From: Chloroflexota bacterium
Lineage (GTDB): Bacteria > Chloroflexota > Anaerolineae > Anaerolineales > Anaerolineaceae
DNA: 64,000 nucleotides
Reading direction: 5' to 3'
Assembly: GCA_021825925.1 (NCBI GenBank)
Contig: JAKAFP010000005.1
Location: 186,001-250,000, forward strand
Part shown: piece by piece, positions 26,562-36,071 of the stretch
Numbering within the stretch: position 1 is the stretch's first letter
Layout: every line of letters starts with the position of its first letter
The notes under the pieces: model-generated
Told to the model about the DNA's origin: nothing
The model's database searches: none
What the model saw: the letters and a program-made list of their open reading frames with translations, nothing else
Program-made: the position numbers and the translations under genes

Positions 26562-27590
26562 ATGAATAAATTGGTTAGTGTCATAATGCCGGTTTTTAAT
26601 GCTGAAAAGTATTTGAAACGGTCAATTGAAAGTATTCTGTGTCAAGATTTTATTGACTTTGAATTTATCATCATAAATGATGGATCACTCGACCATTCTG
26701 AAGAAATAATTAAATCTTATCTAGATCCAAGAATTGTCTATCTAAAAAACGAAATAAATCAGGGAATCGTATATAGTCTTAATAAAGGATTAAAAGCAGC
26801 TAAATCCAAATATATAGCGCGCATGGATGCTGATGATATAAGCCTCCCTCACCGATTACAGAAACAGGTTGATTTTTTGGAACAACACCCAGAAATTGGC
26901 GTTCTCGGAACAGCCTATCTTCCCGTTGATGAGAATCAAGTTCCGGTAAAACAGCCGGTTGTTATGCCTGAATATCCAATGACAGCAAAATGGTTTCTGC
27001 TGATCGGTAGTGCTGTTGCTCATCCAACCACCATGTATCGAAATGAATTAATTAATAGAGTTGGTGGATATTCTGATCAGTTCCCGCATGCAGAAGATTA
27101 CGAACTGTGGACCAGAGTTTGTCAAATTTCGAAAATAGGGTCACTTAAGGATATTTGCTTGCTTTATCGAGATACGGATAGTAATAGCATCTCAAAAAAA
27201 TATATTGTTGAACAAACCATAACCACCAACAATATCAGAAAATTGGCTTTTAGTAGATTATTTGAAAAAGAGATAACGTCATCAATATCCAACTGCATAC
27301 AAAGGTTGGATGGAATAAACTCTAGTCGTGATTATTATCAGGCATGTTTATTGCTCCACGATATTTACAATTCCATGGAACTAAAAAATACTTATTCAAG
27401 CGCTCTTGAAAAACAGGAGCTTACACAAACTGTAAATAAACATTTACTCATCGTTGCCAGCAGGATAAATAATCCCATCTTTGTAATCAAAATTTTATTC
27501 ACCCGATTATTTGTGTCCAGAATCCAATTTATCAATTTACTGTTACAAACCAATAAATACCGACTCTTACAACAACTGCGGAAAAATTAA
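26562..27590 (+). CDS. GT2-family glycosyltransferase
   Basis: 342 residues; AAGGA lies four bases before the ATG. Motifs: SVIMPVFNAEKYLKRSIESILCQDF, IIINDGSLD, YIARMDADDISLPHRLQKQ (DxD) and PHAEDYELWTRV (the ED catalytic region). The C-terminal ~120 residues are helical and variable. It is clearly a paralogue of the minus-strand gene at 29518-30567, sharing HPEIGVLGT and AEDYxLWxRx with the same spacing. Confidence 0.9.
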   Translation: MNKLVSVIMPVFNAEKYLKRSIESILCQDFIDFEFIIINDGSLDHSEEIIKSYLDPRIVYLKNEINQGIVYSLNKGLKAAKSKYIARMDADDISLPHRLQKQVDFLEQHPEIGVLGTAYLPVDENQVPVKQPVVMPEYPMTAKWFLLIGSAVAHPTTMYRNELINRVGGYSDQFPHAEDYELWTRVCQISKIGSLKDICLLYRDTDSNSISKKYIVEQTITTNNIRKLAFSRLFEKEITSSISNCIQRLDGINSSRDYYQACLLLHDIYNSMELKNTYSSALEKQELTQTVNKHLLIVASRINNPIFVIKILFTRLFVSRIQFINLLLQTNKYRLLQQLRKN

Positions 27591-27591
27591 G

Positions 27592-28545
27592 ATGCCTTCA
27601 ATATCAGTGGTTGTTCCTCTTTATAACAAAGAAAACCATATTAATCGTTGTTTGGATTCCATTTTTAATCAAACATATCAAGATTTTGAAATAATTGTTG
27701 TAAACGATGGATCCACAGATAATAGTGAAAAACGTGTACATGACTACTCAGACTCAAGGCTTCGGCTAATCAATAAACAAAATGGAGGCGAAGCTTCAGC
27801 CAGGAATTGCGGAATAGAAAATTCTCAAACTGATACCATTGCTTTTTTGGACTCTGATGATCAATGGTTACCAGGCTTTTTGGAAAAGATCATATATTTG
27901 AAAAACAAATATCCTGAGGCCAAGGTTTATTCCACCGCAGTTTACCATAATAATGGAAGTCGTTTTACTTATCCAACGATCAATAAAATGTATCCTAAAA
28001 AATGGGATGGCATCATCCAAGGGAAGGAAATATTCCAAATAGGTTTCCCCTTTAATTCCTCCTCTATCGCGATTAATAGACAAACACTTGACCAATATGG
28101 CTATTTCGATGAAAACCTCAAAATTGGGACTGATAGTGATATGTGGTTTCGCTTGATCTTACTGGTTCCATTTGCGCATTCACATGATTACCTTTCAGAA
28201 GTTTTCCTTGACTCTCAAAATCGAACAAATTACGAAGCAACTCCTACCGATATATCAGTAATAATTCAAAAATCATTTAATGAAGCAACCAATTTTAATG
28301 CCAAGATCACTGAAGATCTAAGAGAAATCATTGATCAAGAAATTGTTATGTCCAAATATTTTTTTATTTGCAGTTATGTTCCTAGAGAACAAAGGTGGGC
28401 AAAGGTTCTACCATTAATAACGGATAAAAACCTTTTGAGACTAACCTATAAAACAAAGCGAATATCACCAAATGAAAAATATCTTGCATATATAAGAATG
28501 CTATATTGGTTGGCAATAGATCTATTTCAAAAGGTTAAGCAATGA
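27592..28545 (+). CDS. GT2-family glycosyltransferase
   Basis: 317 residues from ATG 27592, one base after the previous stop. Motifs: SVVVPLYNKENHINRCLDSIFNQTY, IVVNDGSTDNSE, ASARNCGIENSQTDTIAFLDSDDQW (DxD). The last 60 residues have an amphipathic, tryptophan-containing stretch. Its stop overlaps the next start by ATGA, so the pair is translationally coupled. Confidence 0.9.
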   Translation: MPSISVVVPLYNKENHINRCLDSIFNQTYQDFEIIVVNDGSTDNSEKRVHDYSDSRLRLINKQNGGEASARNCGIENSQTDTIAFLDSDDQWLPGFLEKIIYLKNKYPEAKVYSTAVYHNNGSRFTYPTINKMYPKKWDGIIQGKEIFQIGFPFNSSSIAINRQTLDQYGYFDENLKIGTDSDMWFRLILLVPFAHSHDYLSEVFLDSQNRTNYEATPTDISVIIQKSFNEATNFNAKITEDLREIIDQEIVMSKYFFICSYVPREQRWAKVLPLITDKNLLRLTYKTKRISPNEKYLAYIRMLYWLAIDLFQKVKQ

Positions 28546-29501
28546 ATAAAACTGTTGACGGGATTATTTTTAGTTATGATCGAGCAATGCAGCTGGATTC
28601 CGTTTTGAGATCCTTCTATAATCTTTGTAAAGACCATGAACTTATCAATATGACTGTTCTGTACAAAGTTTCGAATGAATTACACGCTTCTCAATATGAA
28701 AATTTACAAAAAGAATATCAAAAAGTTAATTTCATCCTTCAATCTGATTTTCGGAGTGATGTACTAAAATGGGTTATATCTTCATCGTCCAGGCAAAATC
28801 AAACACGATACCAGATTTTCACTGACACTTTTCTCAAAACCCGGAAAAATAAGTATCTCCATATAATTTTTAATCGTTTCGTAAGACAATTTGTGTTGAG
28901 ACTTCTACCATATGAAGTAGATAAATACCTGCTCTTTCTTGTGGATGATAATATTTTTTGTAATGATTTCTCAATTTCAACGGTAATCCAGCATCTGAAT
29001 AAATGCCAAAAAACACTAGGTTTTTCACTCCGCCTTGGACAAAACACATCTTATTGCTATGCGCATAACTCTAACCAGGCATTACCTTCGTTTACAACAA
29101 TGGATGATCATGTATTGAGTTACGACTGGACTGTTTCAGAACATGATTTCAAATATCCACTGGAAATTTCAAGCAGCGTCTATCGAACCAAACAAATCAT
29201 CCCCCTGCTCCTAAGATTTTTCTTTGATAATCCAAACGCTCTCGAAGGGGTAATGGCAGCTCAATGGCAGGAATACACTAAGAAGTTCCCGAAATTAATG
29301 TGTTTTGAACGTTCAGTCACTTTTTGCAATCCCATCAATGTGGTACAAAAAGTAACCCCAAATCGCGCAGGAACAAACACAATCTATACGGCTGAGTCAT
29401 TAAGCCAATTATTCGAAAATGGTAAAAGAATTGACGTTAATAAATATGATGGGTTTATTCCAACAGGATGTCACCAAGAAGTGGAATTATTTTTGATTTA
29501 A
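28542..29501 (+). CDS. Unassigned protein, probable glycosyltransferase-fold (acidic DD motif)
   Basis: 319 residues. I do not recognise the family. The opening VDGIIFSYDRAMQLDSVLRSFY is like the first strand and helix of a GT-A fold. YLLFLVDDNIFCNDFSISTVIQHL places an acidic pair after a hydrophobic strand exactly where GT2 enzymes have their DxD. KTLGFSLRLGQNTSYCY and a late YDWTVSEHDFKYPLEISSSVYRT follow. It is coupled by ATGA to the preceding GT2 gene and ends 16 bp before a convergent gene. A glycan-modifying function is inferred from fold hints and context only. Confidence 0.5.
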   Translation: MNKTVDGIIFSYDRAMQLDSVLRSFYNLCKDHELINMTVLYKVSNELHASQYENLQKEYQKVNFILQSDFRSDVLKWVISSSSRQNQTRYQIFTDTFLKTRKNKYLHIIFNRFVRQFVLRLLPYEVDKYLLFLVDDNIFCNDFSISTVIQHLNKCQKTLGFSLRLGQNTSYCYAHNSNQALPSFTTMDDHVLSYDWTVSEHDFKYPLEISSSVYRTKQIIPLLLRFFFDNPNALEGVMAAQWQEYTKKFPKLMCFERSVTFCNPINVVQKVTPNRAGTNTIYTAESLSQLFENGKRIDVNKYDGFIPTGCHQEVELFLI

Positions 29502-29517
29502 TGACCAAGATATTTCT

Positions 29518-30567
29518 TTATAATATACCCTTCAATTTTTTCCAACAGTCTCGGAGAATCTTAACAATTAATATTGAAATAACCTGAATGGGATCAATGC
29601 GGAAAGCATATCCAAAAAGAAGGCTCCGAAATAAACTCTTTTCATGATTGTTCAATAAGAGCTCAATGGAACGTCTCGCTATATTTTTATTGATATATTG
29701 ATTTTCAAACCCTTCAGGCTTAAATTTATTGACAAAACTTTCCTTGAGTTGTTTTAGGAAAGTAATGATTTGAGCTTGATTTATAAATTGTTGGACATTC
29801 ACCATCCAAAAGATGTCAACCAATTCTTGTGATATTTTTCCATCCAATATTGTCGAAATATACCAATTACTAATCTGCCTGCTATTTACTATCGTTGTAT
29901 CAATATGGATGACAGTAATGTTTGTTTCATGTCTTCTTAACAACAGTAATTTCTGTGGAAGGTTATAGAAGTTCGTCGTCGGCGCCAAACGGACCCAAAG
30001 GTCATAATCCTCAGCATGTTTCGCAGATTTGTCATATCCGCCGGCATTAAGCAGTAGTTCCCGCCTGGCCATAATTGTGGGGTGCATCAGGCAGCAAGAA
30101 AAACACAAAGACCATTTGATCTGATTTGAGGTTTGAGGCAATCGCGGGTTGTTAATAAAATTGGATGTTCTGCGCCCCACCGAATTTATCGAATGGACAT
30201 TGCTCCCTAATACTCCGATCTCAGGATGAGTGTCAAGAAAATGAGCTTGGGAAGCAAATCTATTGGGAAGGCTTACATCATCAGCATCCATCCGTGCAAT
30301 ATACTTCCCTGTTGATAGAGACAATCCCAAATTGAGTACATTGATCAATCCAGAATTCTGTTCCTGATTAATGAATTTTATCCGAGCGTCTTTTAATTCA
30401 TACTCTCTGATAATGCCTTTAGAATCATCCGTCGAACCATCATTAATGATAATGAATTCGAAATCGCTAAAACTCTGGTTTAGAATGCTCTCAATTGCCT
30501 CTCGTAAAAAGAGAGCACCATTGTAAACTGGCATGATGACACTGATAGTTAGATGATCACTGTCCAT
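29518..30567 (-). CDS. GT2-family glycosyltransferase on the opposite strand
   Basis: 349 residues from ATG 30567; a GTG at 30582 would add five residues. Motifs: ISVIMPVYNGALFLREAIESILNQSF, IIINDGSTDDSKG, YIARMDADDVSLPNRF (DxD) and KHAEDYDLWVRL. It is the only minus-strand gene between 10 and 37 kb and is convergent with the gene ending at 29501. Close similarity to the protein at 26562 suggests duplication and inversion or separate acquisition. The 95 bp upstream must hold divergent promoters for it and for 30663. Confidence 0.88.
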   Translation of the reverse strand: MDSDHLTISVIMPVYNGALFLREAIESILNQSFSDFEFIIINDGSTDDSKGIIREYELKDARIKFINQEQNSGLINVLNLGLSLSTGKYIARMDADDVSLPNRFASQAHFLDTHPEIGVLGSNVHSINSVGRRTSNFINNPRLPQTSNQIKWSLCFSCCLMHPTIMARRELLLNAGGYDKSAKHAEDYDLWVRLAPTTNFYNLPQKLLLLRRHETNITVIHIDTTIVNSRQISNWYISTILDGKISQELVDIFWMVNVQQFINQAQIITFLKQLKESFVNKFKPEGFENQYINKNIARRSIELLLNNHEKSLFRSLLFGYAFRIDPIQVISILIVKILRDCWKKLKGIL

Positions 30568-30662
30568 ATGACTTATTCTCACTTAAAGTTTGTATTATTA
30601 CTTCGAGTTCAACAAGTATAATTATAAATGGATAACAACAAATCGAAGAGCAGGGTACTTTT

Positions 30663-31997
30663 TTGAACATTCTTCAGGTTAATTATTACGATAATCTAGG
30701 CGGCGCTGCTCGTATTGCCTGGCTCTTACACCAAGGGTATCGAGCTCGAGGCCATCAATCCTGGATGGCTGCAGGAATAAAGTTCAGCCAGGATCCTTTT
30801 GTAAAGCAAATCCCTCCAACTTTGCCGCCTAGCGACATTGGTAAAGTTGTTTATACTATGGCAGAAATAGCAAACAAAAACCATATAAAGATCGGTTCAA
30901 AAAATCTTGCAGGGCTTTTTCGCCGGATAGCGGACCCTTCACGATACATTCATAGAAATGAGGGATTTGAAGATTTTGATTTTCCTGAAAGTAGGTTAAT
31001 CTCTTCATTTCCAGATCAATCTCCGGACATTGTACATCTACATAATCTTCATCTGAACTATTTTGATCTGACCTACCTACCTGAATTAACCAACCATTAC
31101 CCCACTATAATGACCCTACATGACATGTGGCCGCTCACCGGTCATTGTGCCCACAGCATTGAATGCCAGAGATGGAAAACAGGATGTGGTGAGTGTCCAC
31201 ATTTGGATATATACCCAGCCATGAAACATGATCAAACTGCCTATAACTGGAACCGAAAAAAAGAAATATATTCCAAATCAAAATTATATTTAACCGCTCC
31301 TTCCAATTGGATAGTTGAGACTGCCAGAAAATCTATGCTTGCTCCCGCCATCGTAAAATATAAAGTAATTCCCAACGGGATCGATCTGAAAATATTTCAT
31401 CCGTTAGAAAAATCAAAAGCCCGTGATTTTCTGGGACTTCCGCAAGATACAGCTATTTTCCTTTTTGTTTCGGATAGTGGAATTCAAAAAAGTTCGTACA
31501 AAGATTATTTCACCATCCAGAAAGCCATTGAAATCGTATCTCATAAGACTAATAATAAGAAATTATTAATTATCGCTCTGGGAGATAAACAATCCAACAA
31601 AAAAATCGGTGAAGTTGAAATAAAAAATGTTTCGCATATTGATTCGGCTGAAGAAATGGCTAAGTATTATCAGGCTGCCGATATTTATTTACATGCCGCG
31701 AAAGCAGATACATTTCCAACAGTTATTCTGGAGGCGCAAGCTTGTGGCACTCCCGTGATCGCTACCTCAGTTGGTGGAATCCCGGATACAATTATAGATG
31801 GTGAGACTGGTTTTTTAACAAAAGCACAAGATCCACAAGATATGGCTGAGAGTATTATTGATGTACTCAATGATCATCGCCGACTCACAGTTATGGGGAT
31901 GAAAGCGGCTCAATTTGCAGCTGCAAATTTTGGTGTTGATAAGATGGTTCAAAGCTATTTATCTTTTTATGAAGAAATACTCAATCACGAAAAATGA
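30663..31997 (+). CDS. GT4-family glycosyltransferase (TTG start)
   Basis: 444 residues. The TTG at 30663 is chosen because the encoded NILQVNYYDNLGGAARIAWLLHQGY is the standard beginning of this GT4 subgroup and no ATG lies near. A cysteine cluster ECQRWKTGCGECPHL (about 168-182) after HDMWPLTGHCAH is typical of this subgroup and may bind a metal. The donor half has IPNGIDLKIFHPL and YLHAAKADTFPTVILEAQACGTPVIATSVGGIPD. It begins a run of plus-strand genes that continues to 37.3 kb. Confidence 0.9.
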   Translation: MNILQVNYYDNLGGAARIAWLLHQGYRARGHQSWMAAGIKFSQDPFVKQIPPTLPPSDIGKVVYTMAEIANKNHIKIGSKNLAGLFRRIADPSRYIHRNEGFEDFDFPESRLISSFPDQSPDIVHLHNLHLNYFDLTYLPELTNHYPTIMTLHDMWPLTGHCAHSIECQRWKTGCGECPHLDIYPAMKHDQTAYNWNRKKEIYSKSKLYLTAPSNWIVETARKSMLAPAIVKYKVIPNGIDLKIFHPLEKSKARDFLGLPQDTAIFLFVSDSGIQKSSYKDYFTIQKAIEIVSHKTNNKKLLIIALGDKQSNKKIGEVEIKNVSHIDSAEEMAKYYQAADIYLHAAKADTFPTVILEAQACGTPVIATSVGGIPDTIIDGETGFLTKAQDPQDMAESIIDVLNDHRRLTVMGMKAAQFAAANFGVDKMVQSYLSFYEEILNHEK

Positions 31998-32045
31998 ACA
32001 TCTTCTTCATCTGCAATACTTATAAAAATGATCTTAAAAGGTTTT

Positions 32046-33233
32046 ATGTCTTCAGAGAAAATCCACATCATTTACCTATGCAATGCACTTGATTCGGTCA
32101 CAAGATCAGAACGTAGTGTGACATTGGATAGCCCTGCCGCGACTAATAAGGTATTCGGTATTGCTCATGCCCTGCTCGATCAAGATTTTGATGTTCATCT
32201 TGTCAGTCTTGGTAAAGGAAGGCAAACAGGAAGCGGAATCAAATATCCATCACGAACCAAGACTATCAATGAAATTAAAATCCATTATGCTGCTTTCTGG
32301 CAAATAAAATGGATTACACATTTTGTGGCAACTTTTTCATTGACTTCAGCAGTTAGAAAAATAATGTCAATGTTTTCAGGCAAAATCATTGTTATTGCCT
32401 ACAACCGACTTTGGCAATATTTACCTGCATTAATCTATGCGAAAATTCATGGGGCCGAACTCTTCCTCGATTTGGAAGATGGCCCCATCGCCTCAGGCTG
32501 GTTTATCGGAAGGCTAAAAGACAGCTTCTCAAAGTATCTGTTTGGATCATTATGCAACAAAGGCGCCATAATTGTAGCCAAGAATTTGGCCAATCAGATT
32601 TGGTCCAGGCATACATATGTATGTTATGGCACAACTGAAATCCAAAACATCGATGATACAAAATGGTCAAAACGCCCCATCACAATACTTTTTGGTGGAA
32701 CCCTGATCCCTGAAACAGGTGTCCACCTTTTTATGGATTCCATAGCATGGCTTGAACAGCACATGCCGGAATTAAAGGAAAAAATAACATTTTCCGTTAC
32801 CGGCCAGGGATTATTGTCTGGGAAATTGTTTGATTTCTCAAAAACCGCAGGTAGAGGTTGGATCAGCTTTCTTGGTACTGTTGACCGCGAGACATACTTT
32901 TCGGAAATTACCAAAGCTCAGATTGGACTCAACTTAAGAGTAACTTCTTCTGAAATGGGGAAAACCACCTTCCCTTCCAAAGTGCTTGAATATGCCTCTT
33001 ATGGATTGGCAATTATATCGACGCGGGTCAGCGACGTTCCTGATTTATTGGATGACCATAGCGCAATATTCTTGCCTCAAGAAACCCCTGAAAACTTGGC
33101 AATAATTTTTAAGAATGTAGCATCCGAGTTCTATGATCTTAAATCAATCGGTCATGCAGGTCAGAATAGGGTAAATTCTGTATGCAACAGAGAAGTTGTT
33201 GGAGCAGGATTAAAACAATTTTTGCTGGAATGA
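32046..33233 (+). CDS. GT4-like glycosyltransferase
   Basis: 395 residues from ATG 32046, preceded by AAAAGG at five bases; ATG 32028 would add six residues. The donor half has ITILFGGTLIPETGVHLFMDSIAWL and ITKAQIGLNLRVTSSEMGKTTFPSKVLEYASYGLAIISTRVSDVPDLL, a variant of the GT4 pattern with FPSKVLEYAS in place of the usual EAxxxG helix. The N-terminal half has FGIAHALLDQDFDVHLVSLG and LFLDLEDGPI. Sugar and linkage unknown. Confidence 0.82.
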   Translation: MSSEKIHIIYLCNALDSVTRSERSVTLDSPAATNKVFGIAHALLDQDFDVHLVSLGKGRQTGSGIKYPSRTKTINEIKIHYAAFWQIKWITHFVATFSLTSAVRKIMSMFSGKIIVIAYNRLWQYLPALIYAKIHGAELFLDLEDGPIASGWFIGRLKDSFSKYLFGSLCNKGAIIVAKNLANQIWSRHTYVCYGTTEIQNIDDTKWSKRPITILFGGTLIPETGVHLFMDSIAWLEQHMPELKEKITFSVTGQGLLSGKLFDFSKTAGRGWISFLGTVDRETYFSEITKAQIGLNLRVTSSEMGKTTFPSKVLEYASYGLAIISTRVSDVPDLLDDHSAIFLPQETPENLAIIFKNVASEFYDLKSIGHAGQNRVNSVCNREVVGAGLKQFLLE

Positions 33234-33279
33234 CAACGAAAACAAAAACTAGTGACAAGTCAAGAGAAAGCTGTAGTTG

Positions 33280-34461
33280 ATGAAATTATTACATGTGATG
33301 GTTAGTTTGAATCCTATCTTCGGCGGTCAACCAGAAGTCGTCAAACAATTGGTTGAATCCCTCTCTGAATTGGGACACCAATCCGAGATTGTCACCTTGG
33401 ATGATTTTGCTTATCAATTCCCAGAAAAAAATCAAACCACCATCTATTCTTTAGCGCCAAGCTACGGAAAGTACCATTTAAATTTCAAACTCGTTGAATG
33501 GCTTGCTCATAATGCAAAAAATTTTGATTGTGTGATCTGTCACGGCATTTGGCAGTTCCAAAGTTACGGCACCTGGTTGGCTTCAAGAATAGGTCATTTT
33601 CCATTTTTTGTATATGTTCATGGAGCGCTCGACCCCTGGTTTAAATATACGTATCCGCTGAAACACTTAAAAAAGTGGTTTTATTGGCCATGGGCAGAGT
33701 ATTTTGTCCTAAAAAACGCAACTGGAGTTTTGTTTACCTCAGAGGGTGAAAAGAATCAGGCAGCTAAATCATTTGAATTGTACAAGGTCAACGGTATGGT
33801 GGTGAACATCGGTATAAAAGCCCCTGTTGTGGATCCCACCCACGTGAAGCAGGTATTCCTTAAAGCGTTTCCAGAACTGGAAGGCAAGCAATCCCTTTTA
33901 TTTATGGGAAGAATCCATCCCATTAAGGGTTGCGACTATCTCATCAGAGTATTCTCCGAATTCGCTCTGCTCAACCAAAAACTACACCTGGTCATGGCCG
34001 GCCCGGATGTGATTGGCTGGAAAACGGAACTAATAAACCTAGCAAATAAATTAAAGATAGCGGATCGGATCACCTGGACAGGAATGTTGGAAAACGAGGA
34101 AAAATGGGGTGCACTCACAAATGCCGATTGTGTGGTTCTTCCCTCACATACCGAAAATTTTGGTATGGTGGTAGCTGAGGCGCTGGCATGCAGAACCCCC
34201 GTCTTAATCTCTAATAAAGTAAATATCTGGAAAGATATAGCAAATGAACAGGCTGGATTTGTGGCAGACGACACGGTCGAGGGATTAAGGGATTCATTTC
34301 AAAAATGGAGCTCACTTGATCAACTGGGAAAAAAAGACATGAAAGAAAATGCCTACAGGTGCTTTGCTCAGCACTTTGAGATTAAAGCCAATTCACGGAA
34401 ATTAATTAATGAGATCCAGACTGAAATCTTTAAATGTCAAAAAACATTGAAAAAACGATAG
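33280..34461 (+). CDS. GT4-family glycosyltransferase
   Basis: 393 residues from ATG 33280 (TTG 33277 directly precedes). Starts KLLHVMVSLNPIFGGQPEVVKQLVESLSELGHQ. FFVYVHGALDPWFKYTYPLKHLKKW is typical of a GT4 branch found in exopolysaccharide clusters. The donor side has LLFMGRIHPIKGCDYLIRVF and CVVLPSHTENFGMVVAEALACRTPVLIS. GAGAAAG lies about ten bases upstream. Confidence 0.9.
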   Translation: MKLLHVMVSLNPIFGGQPEVVKQLVESLSELGHQSEIVTLDDFAYQFPEKNQTTIYSLAPSYGKYHLNFKLVEWLAHNAKNFDCVICHGIWQFQSYGTWLASRIGHFPFFVYVHGALDPWFKYTYPLKHLKKWFYWPWAEYFVLKNATGVLFTSEGEKNQAAKSFELYKVNGMVVNIGIKAPVVDPTHVKQVFLKAFPELEGKQSLLFMGRIHPIKGCDYLIRVFSEFALLNQKLHLVMAGPDVIGWKTELINLANKLKIADRITWTGMLENEEKWGALTNADCVVLPSHTENFGMVVAEALACRTPVLISNKVNIWKDIANEQAGFVADDTVEGLRDSFQKWSSLDQLGKKDMKENAYRCFAQHFEIKANSRKLINEIQTEIFKCQKTLKKR

Positions 34462-34524
34462 GTCATACAATTGAAATCAAGGTCAAGATTTCCAATAATT
34501 GCGACAACCGTCAAGGAGGCTTGA

Positions 34525-35502
34525 TTGAAAGAAACCAGAATTATTGTAACTGGAGGAAGCGGTTTTATTGGAACAAACCTCATTGACCAATTAATCATCA
34601 AATATAATGATTTGATTAATATTGATATTAAACCACCAAAAAAAGAAGAACACATCCCTTTTTGGAAACAATGCGATGTACTCGATTCTGAGCAATTAAT
34701 ATCCATTATTGATAATTTTCAACCGAACGTGGTGGTCCATTTGGCCGCAAAGACCGACTTGAACGGCAAGTCATTATCAGATTATTCAGCGAACATAAAT
34801 GGTGTATCTAATCTCATCACTGCCTCCAGCAAATGTAAAGCATTGGAATTGGTATTATTTACATCCACTCGTCTCGTAAACCGAATTGGATATCAACCAA
34901 AGTCTGAGGATGATTATTCACCTACAACCTTTTATGGTGAGAGCAAAATGCTTGGAGAAAAAATCATCAGGGCTTCCTCGCCAGAGATGTCCTATTCATG
35001 GATGATCCTGAGGCCGACTTCTATATGGGGGCCTTGGTTTGGAACTCCATACAATGATTTCTTCATGACTATTATTCGTTCCCTGTATTTCCACCCCAGA
35101 AATTACTTGATCAAGAAGTCATTTGGATATATTGGAAATACGGTATATGAACTTGAAAAACTAATCAATCATTTTCCGGTGGAATTCAACCGACGAACAT
35201 TATATTTGTGCGATTACCAGCCCATAGATGTTTATAACTGGGCAAAACAGATTGCAGAATTACAAGGCGTCCGCCCTCCCCTGGAAGTCACCCTTGAATT
35301 CCTCAAGTTTATTGCGAAAATAGGCGACGGTCTTAAAAAAATGGGCTACAAAGAACCTCCCTTGACTTCCTTTAGGTTAAACAATATCGTTACTGATATG
35401 ATTTATGATACAAAGGATCTGGAATCTTTTTGTGGACCGCTGCCCTTTTCAGAGCGCGAAGGTATCATCACAACATTAGAGTGGCTAAACAAAAACAAGT
35501 GA
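34525..35502 (+). CDS. NAD-dependent epimerase/dehydratase (extended SDR)
   Basis: 325 residues. The TTG at 34525 has AAGGAGG five bases upstream (34513-34519), an unusually strong site for a rare start. The Rossmann motif is VTGGSGFIG, a conserved VVVHLAAKTD follows, and the catalytic Tyr-Lys is FYGESK. The usual TSS near the active site is replaced by FTSTRLVNR. Related enzymes epimerise, dehydrate or reduce nucleotide-linked sugars. It probably makes a sugar donor for the neighbouring glycosyltransferases. Confidence 0.85.
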   Translation: MKETRIIVTGGSGFIGTNLIDQLIIKYNDLINIDIKPPKKEEHIPFWKQCDVLDSEQLISIIDNFQPNVVVHLAAKTDLNGKSLSDYSANINGVSNLITASSKCKALELVLFTSTRLVNRIGYQPKSEDDYSPTTFYGESKMLGEKIIRASSPEMSYSWMILRPTSIWGPWFGTPYNDFFMTIIRSLYFHPRNYLIKKSFGYIGNTVYELEKLINHFPVEFNRRTLYLCDYQPIDVYNWAKQIAELQGVRPPLEVTLEFLKFIAKIGDGLKKMGYKEPPLTSFRLNNIVTDMIYDTKDLESFCGPLPFSEREGIITTLEWLNKNK

Positions 35503-35510
35503 GGTATTTT

Positions 35511-36071
35511 ATGATCCCAACATATCAGGATTTATCAAAATTTCAGGTACCTCAAAACTTTCGGGGACGCTCTAAAATTGTTGTTCAGTTGTGGTGGATT
35601 GTACAGGCAACTTTTTTTAGAATCAGCCCTCAATTCATGTTTGAATGGCGAAATTTTTTGTTACGATTATTTGGTGCTAATATCGGAAAAGGGGTAAAAA
35701 TTCGCCCAACTGCAAAAATCACTTATCCTTGGAACCTTACCATTGGAGACAATTCTTGGGTTGGTGATGAATGCAATATTTACAATCTAGGAAAAATATA
35801 CATTGGTAACAATGTTGCCTTGGCACATAAGGTTTACCTCTGTACTGGCATGCATGAGTATACGGATATTTTATTTCGCATTTATGCAAAAGATATCATT
35901 ATTAATGATGAAGTGTGGCTGCCTAATGATGTCTTTGTCGGACCTGGTGTAAACATTGGAAGAGGAACTGTCGTTGGAGCGCGCAGCACTGTTCTAAAAG
36001 ACTTACCAGAAGCGATGATTTGTTACGGCAACCCGGCCAAACCTATCAAACCCAGGGTAATGAAATCATGA
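35511..36071 (+). CDS. WcaF-like hexapeptide acetyltransferase
   Basis: 186 residues from ATG 35511, with GAGG in the preceding ten bases. SKFQVPQNFRGRSKIVVQLWWIVQATFFRISPQFMFEWRNFLLRLFGANIGKGV is the N-terminal signature of the colanic-acid acetyltransferase WcaF group. The left-handed helix follows (TIGDNSWVGDECNIYNLGKIYIGNNVALAHK), then the long loop CTGMHEYTD with the catalytic histidine, and the cap VVGARSTVLKDLPEAMICYGNPAKPIKPR. Its stop overlaps the next start by ATGA. It acetylates a sugar hydroxyl on the growing glycan. Confidence 0.88.
   Translation: MIPTYQDLSKFQVPQNFRGRSKIVVQLWWIVQATFFRISPQFMFEWRNFLLRLFGANIGKGVKIRPTAKITYPWNLTIGDNSWVGDECNIYNLGKIYIGNNVALAHKVYLCTGMHEYTDILFRIYAKDIIINDEVWLPNDVFVGPGVNIGRGTVVGARSTVLKDLPEAMICYGNPAKPIKPRVMKS

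Noticed and set aside
30567-30662. Insertion element as the cause of the strand switch around 29.5-30.6 kb
   Set aside because: No transposase, terminal inverted repeats or target duplication were seen on either side of the inverted glycosyltransferase gene.
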